Assembly: GCF_900148505.1 (NCBI RefSeq)
Contig: NZ_FRXO01000009.1
Coordinates: forward strand, 1 to 64,000
Length of the DNA: 64,000 nt
Reading direction: 5' to 3'
Source: Pseudoxanthobacter soli DSM 19599
Lineage (GTDB): Bacteria > Pseudomonadota > Alphaproteobacteria > Rhizobiales > Segnochrobactraceae
The position numbers and the translations under genes were made by a program. Below the pieces are notes generated by a model, which was not told the origin of the DNA, made no database searches, and was given only the letters and a program-made list of their open reading frames with translations. How positions within the stretch are numbered: the first letter of the stretch is position 1; the number at the start of each line of letters is the position of its first letter. Positions 28,122-37,044 of this stretch are shown piece by piece.

Positions 28122-29288
28122 GCGCGCGGCGCCGACGCCCGCGAGGCGGATCGCCACCGGCACGCAAACCAGCAGCAGAACGAGCCGGACGAGCTGATGC
28201 GTGGCGACGAAGGCGGGATCGGCGCCGAGCAGCATCGCGAGCGCCGTCATGGCGTCGATGCCGCCGGGAGCGAAGGCGAGCAGCGCCATGGCCATCGTCG
28301 CCGACGTCGTCGCGACCACAGCCATGGCACCGGCGAGCGACACCGCGAGGCCGACGACCAGCGCGCCGCAGGACACGACCGCGAGCCCGGCGAACGCTCT
28401 GAGGCCGATGCCGCCGATGCGGCTTCCCGTGAGCGCGCCGAGGCAGACGAAGCCCGGCACCAGCAGCCACATCGGCAGCGGCAGCGCCGGCACCGCGCCG
28501 GTGCCGTGAAGGAGCGCACTCGCGAGGAAGGCGCCCGTGAGCATGCCCGCCGGAACGCCCAGCCGTCCGAACGCGAGGCCGGCGACGGCACCGCAGGCGA
28601 TGAGGAGGGCGACGTCGGGAAGGCCGGCATGAAGGGCGGGAAAGGCGAGATCGACAGCCGTCTCTGCGGCCGGACCGCCGACGAGAAGCGGCAGCACCGC
28701 GACCAGGGTGAGAAGCCGGATCGACTGGGAGGTGGCGACGCGCTTGATGTCGGCCGGGCTCTGGACGGCGACGGCCATCACGTAGGAGAGCGCGCCGGGG
28801 ATGCTGGCATAGAACGCCGTCGCCCTGTCCCACCGCGCGACGCCGCGCAGGAACAGGTAGCTGCCCCAGACGACGCCGGCGACCACGATCGGCAGAAGCG
28901 CCAGCGAGATCGGCCACTCGCGCACCCGGTGGATCGTCTCGGGCGTGATGCCCGTGCCCATGGAGACACCGAGAACGCAGAACACCACCGCGCGCAGGCC
29001 GAGCGGCACATGCGCCCTGAGCCCGGCGAGGGACGCGACGGCGACCGCGATCGCCGCGCCGCCGAGCCAGGCGGCCGGAAGGTCGATCCAGTCGAAGGCG
29101 AGCCCGCCGGCGGCGGCGACCGCGAGCGTCGGCACGGTGCGCCGCAGGGAGGCGCCGAGGCGACGGCCGAAAGCACCGGCCCGGAGCCTGAGACGGGCTG
29201 ACGGTCCCGGTTTCTGTTCCCGCACCGGATTGTTCCGAAAACCTGTCCCCACTTTTCGGTCCGATGCTCCCGGTTTGTGTTCCCGCAT
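28119..29288 (-). CDS. AbrB-family integral membrane protein (putative transporter)
   Basis: A 389-residue protein, about ten hydrophobic helices from residue 52 on, of the family that databases call AbrB/ammonia monooxygenase (PF05145). That name is historical; there is no DNA-binding domain. Family features are FYASIPGALSYVMAVA, two repeated halves, and FAPGGIDAMTALAMLLGADPAFVATHQ near the end. Its substrate is unknown. The first 35 or so residues derive from a duplicated 39-bp repeat and are probably not part of the true protein; a GTG at 29135 (starting VPTLAVAAAGG) is an alternative. The gene stands alone, convergent with hemA. Confidence 0.7.
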   Translation of the reverse strand: MREHKPGASDRKVGTGFRNNPVREQKPGPSARLRLRAGAFGRRLGASLRRTVPTLAVAAAGGLAFDWIDLPAAWLGGAAIAVAVASLAGLRAHVPLGLRAVVFCVLGVSMGTGITPETIHRVREWPISLALLPIVVAGVVWGSYLFLRGVARWDRATAFYASIPGALSYVMAVAVQSPADIKRVATSQSIRLLTLVAVLPLLVGGPAAETAVDLAFPALHAGLPDVALLIACGAVAGLAFGRLGVPAGMLTGAFLASALLHGTGAVPALPLPMWLLVPGFVCLGALTGSRIGGIGLRAFAGLAVVSCGALVVGLAVSLAGAMAVVATTSATMAMALLAFAPGGIDAMTALAMLLGADPAFVATHQLVRLVLLLVCVPVAIRLAGVGAAR

Positions 29289-29306
29289 CGGATTGTCCCG
29301 AAAACC
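29205..29306. repeat. 39-bp direct repeat pair, 63-bp period
   Basis: Copies at 29205-29243 and 29268-29306 agree at 36 of 39 positions (both begin TCCCGGTTT and end CCGAAAACC). They are separated by 24 bases containing CCCCACTTTTCGG. The pair overlaps the apparent start of the AbrB-type gene. Confidence 0.85.
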
Positions 29307-29437
29307 GCCAGGAGATGAAGCCGGGCCAAGCCGGCAGGTGGGTGAAAGACGACACCGCCATAGCCTCCGCAGACGCGGAAAGCGATGACGGGCGGAGGTG
29401 GCTCGGTCGCCCGCAACCCGAGACGGACGCCCGACAC

Positions 29438-30244
29438 CTATGGCTGCGGCTCAACCTGTTGCGGCTCGACCAGTTGTTCCTCGATCTTGCGCACGACCCG
29501 GCCCATCGCGCCGAGATAGCGCGCCGCCGCCGCTTCGATGCTCATGGCCGAGGCGAGATAGACGAGCCCGAGACAACCCATTAGCCCGGTTCCGCCGCGA
29601 ATGGGCAGGGCGAGGCCGGCCATCTTCGATTCGTCGGACCAGCTCATGTAATTCTGTCCATAGCCGCGCTCGACCACGCGGGCCAGCATGTCGTCGAGCG
29701 CCGCGCGGTCGCGGGCGAGCCGGTATTCGGGCTGCGGACGGCGGGCGAGCAGATCGATGATGCTGTCCCGCTCCGTCGCGGGGCAGAAGGCGAGATAGGC
29801 CGTGCCGCTCGCCGTCTGCAACATCGGCATCCGCCGCCCGATCATCGAGCGGTGGAACGACAATTTGCTGAAGCGGTGGGTCGTCTCGCGCACCACCATG
29901 GCATCGACGTCGAACGTGCAGAGGTCGGTCGGCCAGACCACCTCCTTCAGCAACTGCCCGAGCAGCGGCGAGGCGAGCGTGGAGATCCAGTGCTCGTCGC
30001 GGAAACCCTCGCTGAGTTCGCGGACCCGCAGGTCCAGGCAATAGCGCCCGTCTGATTCGCTCCGGCGCACATAGCCTTCGGCCTGAAGGGTCTCCAGCAG
30101 CCGCTGGACAGTGGTGCGGTGCAGCTTTGTCAGCTCCGCGAGGCGCCCGACGCTGGCGCCGCCATCGACGCGGTTGAGCGCGTTGAGCAGCGCAAGGCCG
30201 CGGCTGAGCCCGCGCACCATCTTGTAAGGGCTTTGTTCCGTCAT
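29438..30244 (-). CDS. mhpR: IclR-family regulator of the mhp operon
   Basis: A 268-residue IclR-type regulator. Residues about 8-70 form the winged HTH (VRGLSRGLALLNALNRVDGG, LTKLHRTTVQRLLETL, GYVRRSESDGRYCLD). The rest is the IclR effector domain, with TDLCTFDVDAMVVRETTH and GLALPIRGGTGLMGCLGLVYLASAM. It is divergent from mhpB, and the spacer contains a palindrome almost identical to the E. coli MhpR operator, so it is most likely the activator responding to 3-(3-hydroxyphenyl)propionate-like compounds. I chose ATG 30244; the longer open frame to 30457 crosses the operator and is not conserved in character. Confidence 0.88.
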   Translation of the reverse strand: MTEQSPYKMVRGLSRGLALLNALNRVDGGASVGRLAELTKLHRTTVQRLLETLQAEGYVRRSESDGRYCLDLRVRELSEGFRDEHWISTLASPLLGQLLKEVVWPTDLCTFDVDAMVVRETTHRFSKLSFHRSMIGRRMPMLQTASGTAYLAFCPATERDSIIDLLARRPQPEYRLARDRAALDDMLARVVERGYGQNYMSWSDESKMAGLALPIRGGTGLMGCLGLVYLASAMSIEAAAARYLGAMGRVVRKIEEQLVEPQQVEPQP

Positions 30245-30314
30245 CGCGCCCGAACTCCCAACCCGGCTCCCGCTCCGAAACGCCGCGATTCCGGTCGCGG
30301 CTTCGGCTTCCGGG

Positions 30315-30340
30315 GTCTGCACCGGAAGTCTGCACCGGAT
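30315..30340. repeat. 13-bp tandem repeat with TGCACC half-sites
   Basis: GTCTGCACCGGA(A/T) is repeated head to tail at 30315-30327 and 30328-30340. Each copy contains TGCACC, the half-site of the MhpR palindrome that follows eight bases later. This suggests extra or evolving operator half-sites. Confidence 0.75.
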
Positions 30341-30347
30341 CGACCTC

Positions 30348-30362
30348 GTGCACCAGGTGCAC
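30348..30362. promoter_or_regulatory. MhpR-type operator
   Basis: Perfect 7-bp palindrome GTGCACC-A-GGTGCAC. As I recall it, the E. coli MhpR operator is GGTGCACCTGGTGCACA; bases 30347-30363 match at 15 of 17 positions. A possible -10 hexamer TACACT is at 30404-30409, putting the operator about 60 bases before transcription starts, which suits an activator. Confidence 0.75.
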
Positions 30363-30500
30363 ACATGGCGGGTTTCATATTCCGCTCGCCGCACCGCTGC
30401 GCTTACACTCACCTTGTTCAAAATAAAGAACGCGACCGGCAGGGAGGAGCATGCCACGCATCAGCGTCGGCTGCCCGATGTCACGGTCGAGGGAGCCACA

Positions 30501-31442
30501 ATGACAATCAAGCTGAAGTGCCTTTCGCACACGCCTCTGCGTGGGCTCAACGATCCTGCTGCCGATGTCGTGGCGGAAGTTGACGCGGTGCTTGCCGCCG
30601 CCCGCGCGGATGTGGAGAAATTCGATCCGGAACTGATCGTCATCTTCGCGCCGGATCATTATAACGGGCTCTTCTACGATCTCATGCCGCCGTTCGTGAT
30701 CGCGACGCACGCGGACTCGGTCGGGGATTATCGGACGCTGTCCGGCCCCCTCTCCGTCGACCGTGAAATGGCGCAGGAGATGGCGGGCTTCATCCTCGAC
30801 CACGACGTCGACATCGCGCTCTCCCACCGCCTTCAGGTCGATCACGGCTGCACCCAGACCCTGGAAGAGCTGACAGGCAGCCTCACGCGCTATCCGGTCG
30901 TCCCGATCATCATCAATTCGGTCGCGCCGCCCTTCGCGCCCTATCGGCGGGTTCGCCGTCTCGGCGAGGTGGTGGGCCAGTTCATCGCGACGCTCGACAA
31001 GCGCGTGCTGATCGTGGGAACCGGCGGCCTTTCCCATGAGCCGCCCGTGCCGCTGCTCGACGGCGCCCCGGAGGCCGTCGGCGAATTCCTGATCTGCGGA
31101 CGCAATCCCACGCCGGAGGCGCGGGCCGCCCGGCAGGAGCGCACCATCGCCGCCGGCAAGATCTACGGCACGGCCCTTTCCGCGCAGACCCCTCTCAACG
31201 CCGAGTGGGATCAGGCCTTCATCGATCTGCTCCTCAGCGGGCGGCTCGAGGCCGTCGACGATTTCAGCATCGAGGACATCTCGGAGGAAGCGGGCCGCTC
31301 CACCCACGAGGTGCGCACCTGGGTCGCGGCGTTCGCCGCCCTCGCCGCCGCGCGCGGCCCTTACGAGGCCCGCCGCGACTATTACCGGCCGATCAACGAA
31401 TGGATCGCCGGCTACGGCGTCATGAGCGCCGAACCGCGCTGA
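30501..31442 (+). CDS. mhpB: 3-carboxyethylcatechol 2,3-dioxygenase (class III extradiol dioxygenase)
   Basis: Meta-cleaves 2,3-dihydroxyphenylpropionate, an Fe(II) enzyme of the LigB superfamily. The 313 residues are normal for MhpB. The histidine segments IFAPDHYNGLFYDLMPPF and IALSHRLQVDHGCTQTLEEL, and VPIIINSVAPPFAPYRR, LIVGTGGLSHEPP and the C-terminal RRDYYRPINEWIAGYG, are recognisable. GGGAG lies five bases before ATG 30501. It is the first gene of the mhp operon. The ring-opened product goes to MhpC. Confidence 0.93.
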   Translation: MTIKLKCLSHTPLRGLNDPAADVVAEVDAVLAAARADVEKFDPELIVIFAPDHYNGLFYDLMPPFVIATHADSVGDYRTLSGPLSVDREMAQEMAGFILDHDVDIALSHRLQVDHGCTQTLEELTGSLTRYPVVPIIINSVAPPFAPYRRVRRLGEVVGQFIATLDKRVLIVGTGGLSHEPPVPLLDGAPEAVGEFLICGRNPTPEARAARQERTIAAGKIYGTALSAQTPLNAEWDQAFIDLLLSGRLEAVDDFSIEDISEEAGRSTHEVRTWVAAFAALAAARGPYEARRDYYRPINEWIAGYGVMSAEPR

Positions 31443-31483
31443 TCGCGACGGCCCGCGTCCGAGACCGAAGATCGGAGAACACC

Positions 31484-32677
31484 ATGTTGGACAGACTGAA
31501 AACCACGCCCACCGAGGCGGAGATCGTCGCGCGCGCCGAAGCCATGATTCCGTGGCTGCGGGAGAAGGCCGATGCGGTCGAGAAGGCGCGCATGGTGCCG
31601 GCCGACACCATCGCGGCGTTCCAGGAAGCGGGGTTCTTCCGCATCCTGCAGCCGCGGCGCTGGGGAGGCTACGAAATGAGCCCCAACGTGCTCAACCGGG
31701 TGCTGATGGAACTCGGCCGCGGCTGCCCGTCGAGCGCCTGGAACGTCATGGTGCTCGGTGTCCATCCGTTCGAGGTGGGCCTGCTCGACCCGAAGTGCGG
31801 AGAGGAATTGTGGGGCGAGGATTCGAGCCGCCTGGTCTCCTCCTCCTACGCCCCGTTCGGCACGGTGAAGGCGGTCGAGGGCGGCTATCTCCTGAACGGC
31901 GACTGGCTGACGTCGAGCGGCTGCGACCACGCCTCGGGCGGCGCCTTCCTGGGCGGCCGCCTGAGCGAGAACGGCGAGATGGTGTTCCGCTCCTTCTGGG
32001 TCCAGGCGAGCGATTTCGAGATCGTGGACGACTGGTTCGTCGTCGGGCTGGCCGGCACGGGCAGCAAGAAGCTGGTGGTGAAGGACGCCTTCGTGCCGGC
32101 CTATCGCAGCCACGTCATCGCCGATTATGGCGAGAAGAGCCACGGACACGTCGACGACCTCTACAAGATGCCGTTCTTCTATGTGTTCTACGCCGCCGTC
32201 TCGTCGGTCATCGTCGGCATGGCGCGCGGCATGGTCGATCTCTACATCGAACACATGAAGCCGCGGCAGAACCTGAACCAGGCTGTCGGGGCCGCGGTGA
32301 ACGACCCGTTCATCAAGGCGCGTCTCGGCGAAGCGTCCGCGAAGATCCTCGGCGCCGCCACCCGCATCCTGCACAACACCGACGAGGCCTGGAGCTACGC
32401 CGCCCGCGGCGAACTCGTGCCGCTCGACGTTCGGGTTCGCCACTTCGCCACCAACCAGTTCACCGGGGGCGAGTGCTTCGACGCCGCGCACATGATCTTC
32501 AAGAAGACCTCGACGCGCGGGGTGTGGCTGAACAATCCGATGCAGCGCCAGCTCCGCGACATTCTCGTTGGCGCCAATCACATCACCCAGAACCAGGACA
32601 ATATCGGCGATCTTCTGGGCGGCCAGATGCTCGGCAATCCGATGCCCGCCGCCAATCCCTTCGGCGTGCGGCCGTGA
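31484..32677 (+). CDS. Two-component flavin-dependent aromatic hydroxylase, oxygenase component (HsaA-like)
   Basis: A 397-residue acyl-CoA-dehydrogenase-fold monooxygenase (group D flavoprotein). The closest family I recognise is HsaA, the steroid-ring phenol 4-hydroxylase. Shared blocks are [67 protein letters not shown] and the C-terminal [17 protein letters not shown]. It uses reduced flavin from its partner and oxygen to put a hydroxyl next to an existing phenol OH, giving a catechol. It sits where mhpA would be, directly before its flavin reductase (GTGA overlap), so it should make the catechol used by MhpB. GGAG is six bases before ATG 31484. The substrate is not proven. Confidence 0.85.
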   Translation: MLDRLKTTPTEAEIVARAEAMIPWLREKADAVEKARMVPADTIAAFQEAGFFRILQPRRWGGYEMSPNVLNRVLMELGRGCPSSAWNVMVLGVHPFEVGLLDPKCGEELWGEDSSRLVSSSYAPFGTVKAVEGGYLLNGDWLTSSGCDHASGGAFLGGRLSENGEMVFRSFWVQASDFEIVDDWFVVGLAGTGSKKLVVKDAFVPAYRSHVIADYGEKSHGHVDDLYKMPFFYVFYAAVSSVIVGMARGMVDLYIEHMKPRQNLNQAVGAAVNDPFIKARLGEASAKILGAATRILHNTDEAWSYAARGELVPLDVRVRHFATNQFTGGECFDAAHMIFKKTSTRGVWLNNPMQRQLRDILVGANHITQNQDNIGDLLGGQMLGNPMPAANPFGVRP

Positions 32678-33261
32678 ACGCCGAGATCGCCGCGGCGCGC
32701 GGCCACATCAACCAGCGGCTCGACTGGACGTCGAACGAACGGCTCGGCCTGCTGCCGACCGTTCGCGCCGAGGATCACCGGCTCGGGATGCGCCAGCTCG
32801 CCGCCGGCGTCTCCATCATCACCACCCGCTGCGGCGAAACCCCGGTCGGCCTCACCGCCACCGCGGTGTGTTCGGTGACGGTCGATCCGCCGCGGATGGT
32901 GGTGCTCGTCAACAAGAAGGTCGCCGCGGCGGATGCCATCCTCGCGAGCGGCGCGCTGTGCATCAACGTGCTGTCGGCGGAGCAGGCGCAGCTTGCCCGG
33001 GTCTTCGCCGGCATGGTCGAGGGCGTCCACGGTCCGGCCCGGTTCGATTACGGCCGGTGGGGAACCCGCGTCACCGGCGCGCCGGTGCTCGAAGGCGTGC
33101 TCGCGAGCTTCGATTGCCGGGTGATCAAAGTCTTCGACGAAAGCACGCACCACGCGCTTCTGTGCGACGTGCTCGACATCTCCGAGCCGCCGGGCGGAGA
33201 GCCCCTGATCTACGTGAACGGCACCTTCTGCCGCGTCAGCCCTCTGGAATCCTGCGAATGA
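32674..33261 (+). CDS. Flavin reductase component of the two-component hydroxylase
   Basis: A 195-residue NAD(P)H:flavin oxidoreductase of the HpaC/HsaB (flavin_reduct) family, which provides FMNH2 or FADH2 to the oxygenase. Visible are [44 protein letters not shown] (the flavin-binding region) and the terminal LIYVNGTF. About 35 residues precede the core domain, somewhat more than usual. It starts with GTG 32674 in a GTGA overlap with the oxygenase stop, and its own stop overlaps the mhpC start as ATGA. Translation of the three genes is therefore coupled. Confidence 0.88.
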   Translation: MNAEIAAARGHINQRLDWTSNERLGLLPTVRAEDHRLGMRQLAAGVSIITTRCGETPVGLTATAVCSVTVDPPRMVVLVNKKVAAADAILASGALCINVLSAEQAQLARVFAGMVEGVHGPARFDYGRWGTRVTGAPVLEGVLASFDCRVIKVFDESTHHALLCDVLDISEPPGGEPLIYVNGTFCRVSPLESCE

Positions 33262-34133
33262 GCGAAGTCTTCACCGAGGCGGCCACGAGCCGCTTCGTCC
33301 GCGTGCGCGAGGGCGCGGGCGACCTCAACATCCACTATAACGATTGCGATCCCGGCGACGCCCGGGAGACGGTGGTGATGCTGCACGGCTCGGGCCCCGG
33401 CGCGTCGGGGTGGGCCAATTTCAACCGCAATATCGAGCCGCTGACGGACGCGGGCTACCGCGTCGTCCTCGTCGACTGTCCCGGCTGGAGCAAGAGCGAC
33501 ACCATCGTCAGCACGGGGTCGCGCTCGAACCTCAACGCCCGCGTTCTTGCGGGCGTCGTCGATGCGCTGGAGCTCGACCGCGTCCACCTCGTCGGCAACT
33601 CCATGGGCGGCCACAGCGCGGTCGCCTTCGCGCTCGACCATCCTGCGCGGGTGGGCCGGCTGATCCTGATGGGCGGGGGCACCGGCGGCGCGAGCCCGTT
33701 CACGCCGATGCCGACAGAGGGCATCAAGCTCCTCAATGCCGTCTACCGCGCGCCCACCATCGAGAACCTGAAGGCGATGATGAACATCTTCGTCTTCGAT
33801 CCGGGCAGGCTCACCGAGGAGCTGTTCCAGGCGCGTCTCGAAAACATCCTGAAGCGCCGCGATCATCTGGAAAGCTTCGTCGAGAGCCTCGATCGCAACC
33901 CGAAGCAGTTCCCCGATTTCGGGTCGCGGCTCGCTGAGATCACGGCGCCGACGCTGGTCGTGTGGGGCCGCAACGACCGCTTCGTGCCGATGGACGCGGG
34001 GCTGCGCCTGATCGCGGGCATCCCGAATTCCGAACTCCACGTCTTCAACAATTGCGGCCACTGGGTGCAGTGGGAACACGCCGCGGCGTTCAACGCGCTG
34101 GTGCTCGGCTTCCTGGCAAGGGGGGCGGCATGA
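33258..34133 (+). CDS. mhpC: 2-hydroxy-6-oxonona-2,4-dienedioate hydrolase (MCP hydrolase)
   Basis: An alpha/beta hydrolase of 291 residues that cleaves the C-C bond of the meta-ring-fission product into 2-hydroxypenta-2,4-dienoate and an acid (succinate in the HPP pathway). The triad is visible: Ser115 in GNSMGGHSA, Asp240 in [11 protein letters not shown] and His268 in [12 protein letters not shown]. The oxyanion region is [11 protein letters not shown]. It has ATGA overlaps at both ends, with the flavin reductase and mhpD. Confidence 0.93.
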   Translation: MSEVFTEAATSRFVRVREGAGDLNIHYNDCDPGDARETVVMLHGSGPGASGWANFNRNIEPLTDAGYRVVLVDCPGWSKSDTIVSTGSRSNLNARVLAGVVDALELDRVHLVGNSMGGHSAVAFALDHPARVGRLILMGGGTGGASPFTPMPTEGIKLLNAVYRAPTIENLKAMMNIFVFDPGRLTEELFQARLENILKRRDHLESFVESLDRNPKQFPDFGSRLAEITAPTLVVWGRNDRFVPMDAGLRLIAGIPNSELHVFNNCGHWVQWEHAAAFNALVLGFLARGAA

Positions 34134-34936
34134 GCGCGGACCCCATCGCCGCCGCGGCAGACCGCCTTTACGAGGCGGCACGCACCGGCCATCCCTGCGA
34201 GCCGGTGCGCGACCTCATCGGCCTCGACCTCGATGCCGCCTATCGCGTCCAGTTCCTCAATACCCGGCGCGCCACCGAGGCCGGGCGACGGCTCGTCGGG
34301 CGCAAGATCGGCCTCACCTCCCGCGCGGTGCAGCAGCAGCTCGGCGTCGACCGGCCCGATTTCGGGGTGCTGTTCACCGACATGGAATATGGCGACGGCG
34401 AGGAGATCCCGTTCGACCGCCTGCTCCAGCCGAAGGCGGAGGCGGAGGTCGCCTTCGTCCTGAAGGCCGACGTGCTCGCCCCCGACGCGACCCCGACCGA
34501 GATCTGCCGGGCGGTGGATTATGTCGTCCCGGCGATCGAGATCGTCGGCAGCCGCGTCCGGAACTGGGACATCCGCATCTCCGACACCATCGCCGACAAC
34601 GCATCGAGCGGCTGCTACGTCGTGGGCGGGCCGCTGCGGCGCCTGGAGGGCCTGGATCTTCCGGCGCTCGGCATGACGCTCGCGCGCAACGGGGTCGCGG
34701 CGTCTCACGGCAACGGGGCCGCCTGCCTCGGCAATCCGATCAACGCGGTGGTCTGGCTCGCGCGCACCTGCGCCGCCCTCGACATGCCGCTGCGCGCCGG
34801 CGACGTGGTGCTGAGCGGTGCGCTCGGGCCGATGGTTCCGGTCGCCCCCGGCGACCGCCTCGAAGCCCGCATCGCCGGCCTCGGTGCCGTGACCGTGTCG
34901 ATCGGCGCGGCCGCTCTTTCGGAGAAAGCCCCATGA
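34130..34936 (+). CDS. mhpD: 2-keto-4-pentenoate hydratase
   Basis: Hydrates 2-hydroxypenta-2,4-dienoate to 4-hydroxy-2-oxovalerate with a divalent metal. It has 268 residues and the fumarylacetoacetase-like fold. [29 protein letters not shown] and [15 protein letters not shown] (acidic metal ligands) are the family motifs, with [25 protein letters not shown] following. It starts in an ATGA overlap with mhpC and ends in one with mhpF. Confidence 0.93.
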   Translation: MSADPIAAAADRLYEAARTGHPCEPVRDLIGLDLDAAYRVQFLNTRRATEAGRRLVGRKIGLTSRAVQQQLGVDRPDFGVLFTDMEYGDGEEIPFDRLLQPKAEAEVAFVLKADVLAPDATPTEICRAVDYVVPAIEIVGSRVRNWDIRISDTIADNASSGCYVVGGPLRRLEGLDLPALGMTLARNGVAASHGNGAACLGNPINAVVWLARTCAALDMPLRAGDVVLSGALGPMVPVAPGDRLEARIAGLGAVTVSIGAAALSEKAP

Positions 34937-35880
34937 CGACGCGTAAACTGAAAGCGGCGATCATCGGGTCGGGGAATATCGGCACCGACCTGATGATCAA
35001 GATCATGCGGATGTCGCGGCACCTCGAAATGGGCGCCATGGTCGGCATCGATCCCAATTCCGACGGTCTCGCCCGCGCGGCGCGCCTCGGCGTGCCGGTG
35101 ACGCACGAGGGCATCGCCGGCCTCACCCGCCTGCCCCATTACCGCGACATCGCCGTGGTGTTCGACGCGACCTCGGCCAAGGCGCACATCGCCAACAACG
35201 CGGTGCTGCAGAAGGACGGCAAGAAGGTCATCGATCTCACGCCGGCGGCGATCGGGCCGTTCACGATCCCGGCGGTCAACGGCGAGGCGAGCCTCGACGC
35301 GCCGAACATCAACATGGTGACCTGCGGCGGCCAGGCGACCATTCCGATGGTGTATGCGGTGCGCCGCGCCACCGACCGCGTGATCTGGGGCGAGATCGTC
35401 GCCTCGATCTCCTCGCGCTCGGCCGGACCCGGCACCCGCGCCAACATCGACGAATTCACCGAGACGACGTCGAAGGCGATCGAGGTGCTCGGCGGCGCCG
35501 AACGGGGCAAGGCGGTCATCATCCTGAACCCGGCCGAGCCGCCCCTCATCATGCGCGACACGGTCTTCACCCTCAGCCAGGGCGGCGACCGCGACGCCAT
35601 CGAGGCCTCCATCCTCGACATGGTGGAAACCGTCCGCGCCTACGTGCCGGGCTACCGGCTCAAGCAGCGGGTGCAGTTCGAAACCGTCGGCGACAATGCG
35701 CCGGTGCGGATTCCGGGCTTCGGCCCCGCGACCGGGCTGAAGACGACGATCATGCTCGAGGTCGAGGGCGCCGCGCATTATCTGCCGGCCTATGCCGGCA
35801 ATCTCGACATCATGACCTCCGCCGCCCTGGTCTCCGCCGACCGGTGGGCGGGACGGATCCTTGCGAAGGACGCCGCGTGA
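34933..35880 (+). CDS. mhpF: Acetaldehyde dehydrogenase (acylating)
   Basis: Converts acetaldehyde, NAD+ and CoA to acetyl-CoA; it works as a channelling complex with the aldolase MhpE. The protein has 315 residues, the usual length. The NAD-binding motif IGSGNIGTD is at residues 11-19 and the catalytic cysteine is Cys131 in [16 protein letters not shown]. The stop overlaps the mhpE start by one base (TGATG), in keeping with a stoichiometric complex. Confidence 0.95.
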   Translation: MTTRKLKAAIIGSGNIGTDLMIKIMRMSRHLEMGAMVGIDPNSDGLARAARLGVPVTHEGIAGLTRLPHYRDIAVVFDATSAKAHIANNAVLQKDGKKVIDLTPAAIGPFTIPAVNGEASLDAPNINMVTCGGQATIPMVYAVRRATDRVIWGEIVASISSRSAGPGTRANIDEFTETTSKAIEVLGGAERGKAVIILNPAEPPLIMRDTVFTLSQGGDRDAIEASILDMVETVRAYVPGYRLKQRVQFETVGDNAPVRIPGFGPATGLKTTIMLEVEGAAHYLPAYAGNLDIMTSAALVSADRWAGRILAKDAA

Positions 35881-36914
35881 TGGCCCGACCCGACAAGACC
35901 AAACTCTACGTCCAGGACGTGACCCTGCGCGACGGCATGCACGCGGTCCGCCACCAGTACGATCTCGCGACCACGAGGGCGATCGCCCGCGCGCTCGACC
36001 GGGCCAGGGTCGATGCCATCGAGATCAGCCACGGCGACGGCCTCAGCGGCGCGACCTTCAATTACGGCTTCGGCGCCCACGGCGACGCCGAATGGATCGC
36101 CGCCGTGGCCGGGGAATGCAGCCATGCCGTCGTCACGGTGCTGCTGCTGCCCGGCATCGGCACGGTGCACGACCTGAAGGCCGCCTACGATGCCGGCGCG
36201 CGCTCGGTGCGCGTCGCCACCCATTGCACCGAGGCCGACGTGTCGCGCCAGCACATTGAGGCGGCGCGCGCCCTCGGCATGGATACCGCGACCTTCCTGA
36301 TGATGGCGCACATGATCCCGCCCGAGGCGCTGGCGGAGCAGGCGAAGCTGATGGAGAGCTACGGGGCGGAATGCGTCTACGTAACGGATTCCGCCGGCGC
36401 CCTGCTGCCGGAGGACTACACCGCCCGGGTGCGGGCGCTGCGCGACGCGCTGAAGCCCGAGACGGAGATCGGCGTCCATACCCACCACAATCTCACCCTC
36501 GGGGTGGCGAACGCCGTCGCCGGGATCGAGGCCGGCGCCGTCCGCGTCGACGCCTCCCTCGCCGGCATGGGTGCCGGCGCCGGCAACGCGCCGCTCGAAG
36601 CGCTCGTCGCCGTGCTGAAGCGCAAGGGCCTCGAAACCGGCTGCGACCTCAACGCGCTGATGGATGCCGCCGACGATCTCGTCCGTCCGCTCCAGGACCG
36701 GCCGGTGCGGGTGGACCGGGAAAGCCTCTCGCTCGGCTATGCCGGGGTCTATTCGAGCTTCCTGCGCCATGCCGAGAACGCCTCCGCGCTCTACGGCGTC
36801 GATACCCGCGACATCCTCGCCGAACTCGGCCGCCGCCGCATGGTCGGCGGACAGGAGGACATGATCGTCGACGTCGCTCTCGACCTCGCCGCGCGCAGGG
36901 ACGCGGCGGCCTGA
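35880..36914 (+). CDS. mhpE: 4-hydroxy-2-oxovalerate aldolase
   Basis: Splits 4-hydroxy-2-oxovalerate to pyruvate and acetaldehyde, a metal-dependent class II aldolase of 344 residues in the HMG-CoA-lyase-like TIM-barrel family. The motif [13 protein letters not shown] (Arg17, Asp18, His21) starts the barrel. The metal histidines are in [17 protein letters not shown], and the C-terminal DmpG-type communication domain follows from about residue 275. It is the last enzyme gene of the operon. The transporter gene follows after 130 bases. Confidence 0.95.
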   Translation: MARPDKTKLYVQDVTLRDGMHAVRHQYDLATTRAIARALDRARVDAIEISHGDGLSGATFNYGFGAHGDAEWIAAVAGECSHAVVTVLLLPGIGTVHDLKAAYDAGARSVRVATHCTEADVSRQHIEAARALGMDTATFLMMAHMIPPEALAEQAKLMESYGAECVYVTDSAGALLPEDYTARVRALRDALKPETEIGVHTHHNLTLGVANAVAGIEAGAVRVDASLAGMGAGAGNAPLEALVAVLKRKGLETGCDLNALMDAADDLVRPLQDRPVRVDRESLSLGYAGVYSSFLRHAENASALYGVDTRDILAELGRRRMVGGQEDMIVDVALDLAARRDAAA

Positions 36915-37044
36915 CACTCAAGGCGCGCGGGTCTAGTCCATCCCGCGCGCTGCCCACCGACACTAAAACCGCCGGGCCTCAAGGTCACGGCGGACGCCAA
37001 GAACAAGCGGCTGCAAAGCGCCGCGCTGACCGGAGGAAAATGCC

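Noticed and set aside
28119-29288. The AbrB name read as a transition-state transcription regulator
   Set aside because: The protein is almost wholly hydrophobic helices. The family name is a historical label; no DNA-binding domain is present.
30245-30457. Longer start of the IclR-type regulator (ATG 30457)
   Set aside because: This would place 71 extra residues of unrelated composition over the MhpR operator and promoter. ATG 30244 begins directly at the usual IclR N-terminus.
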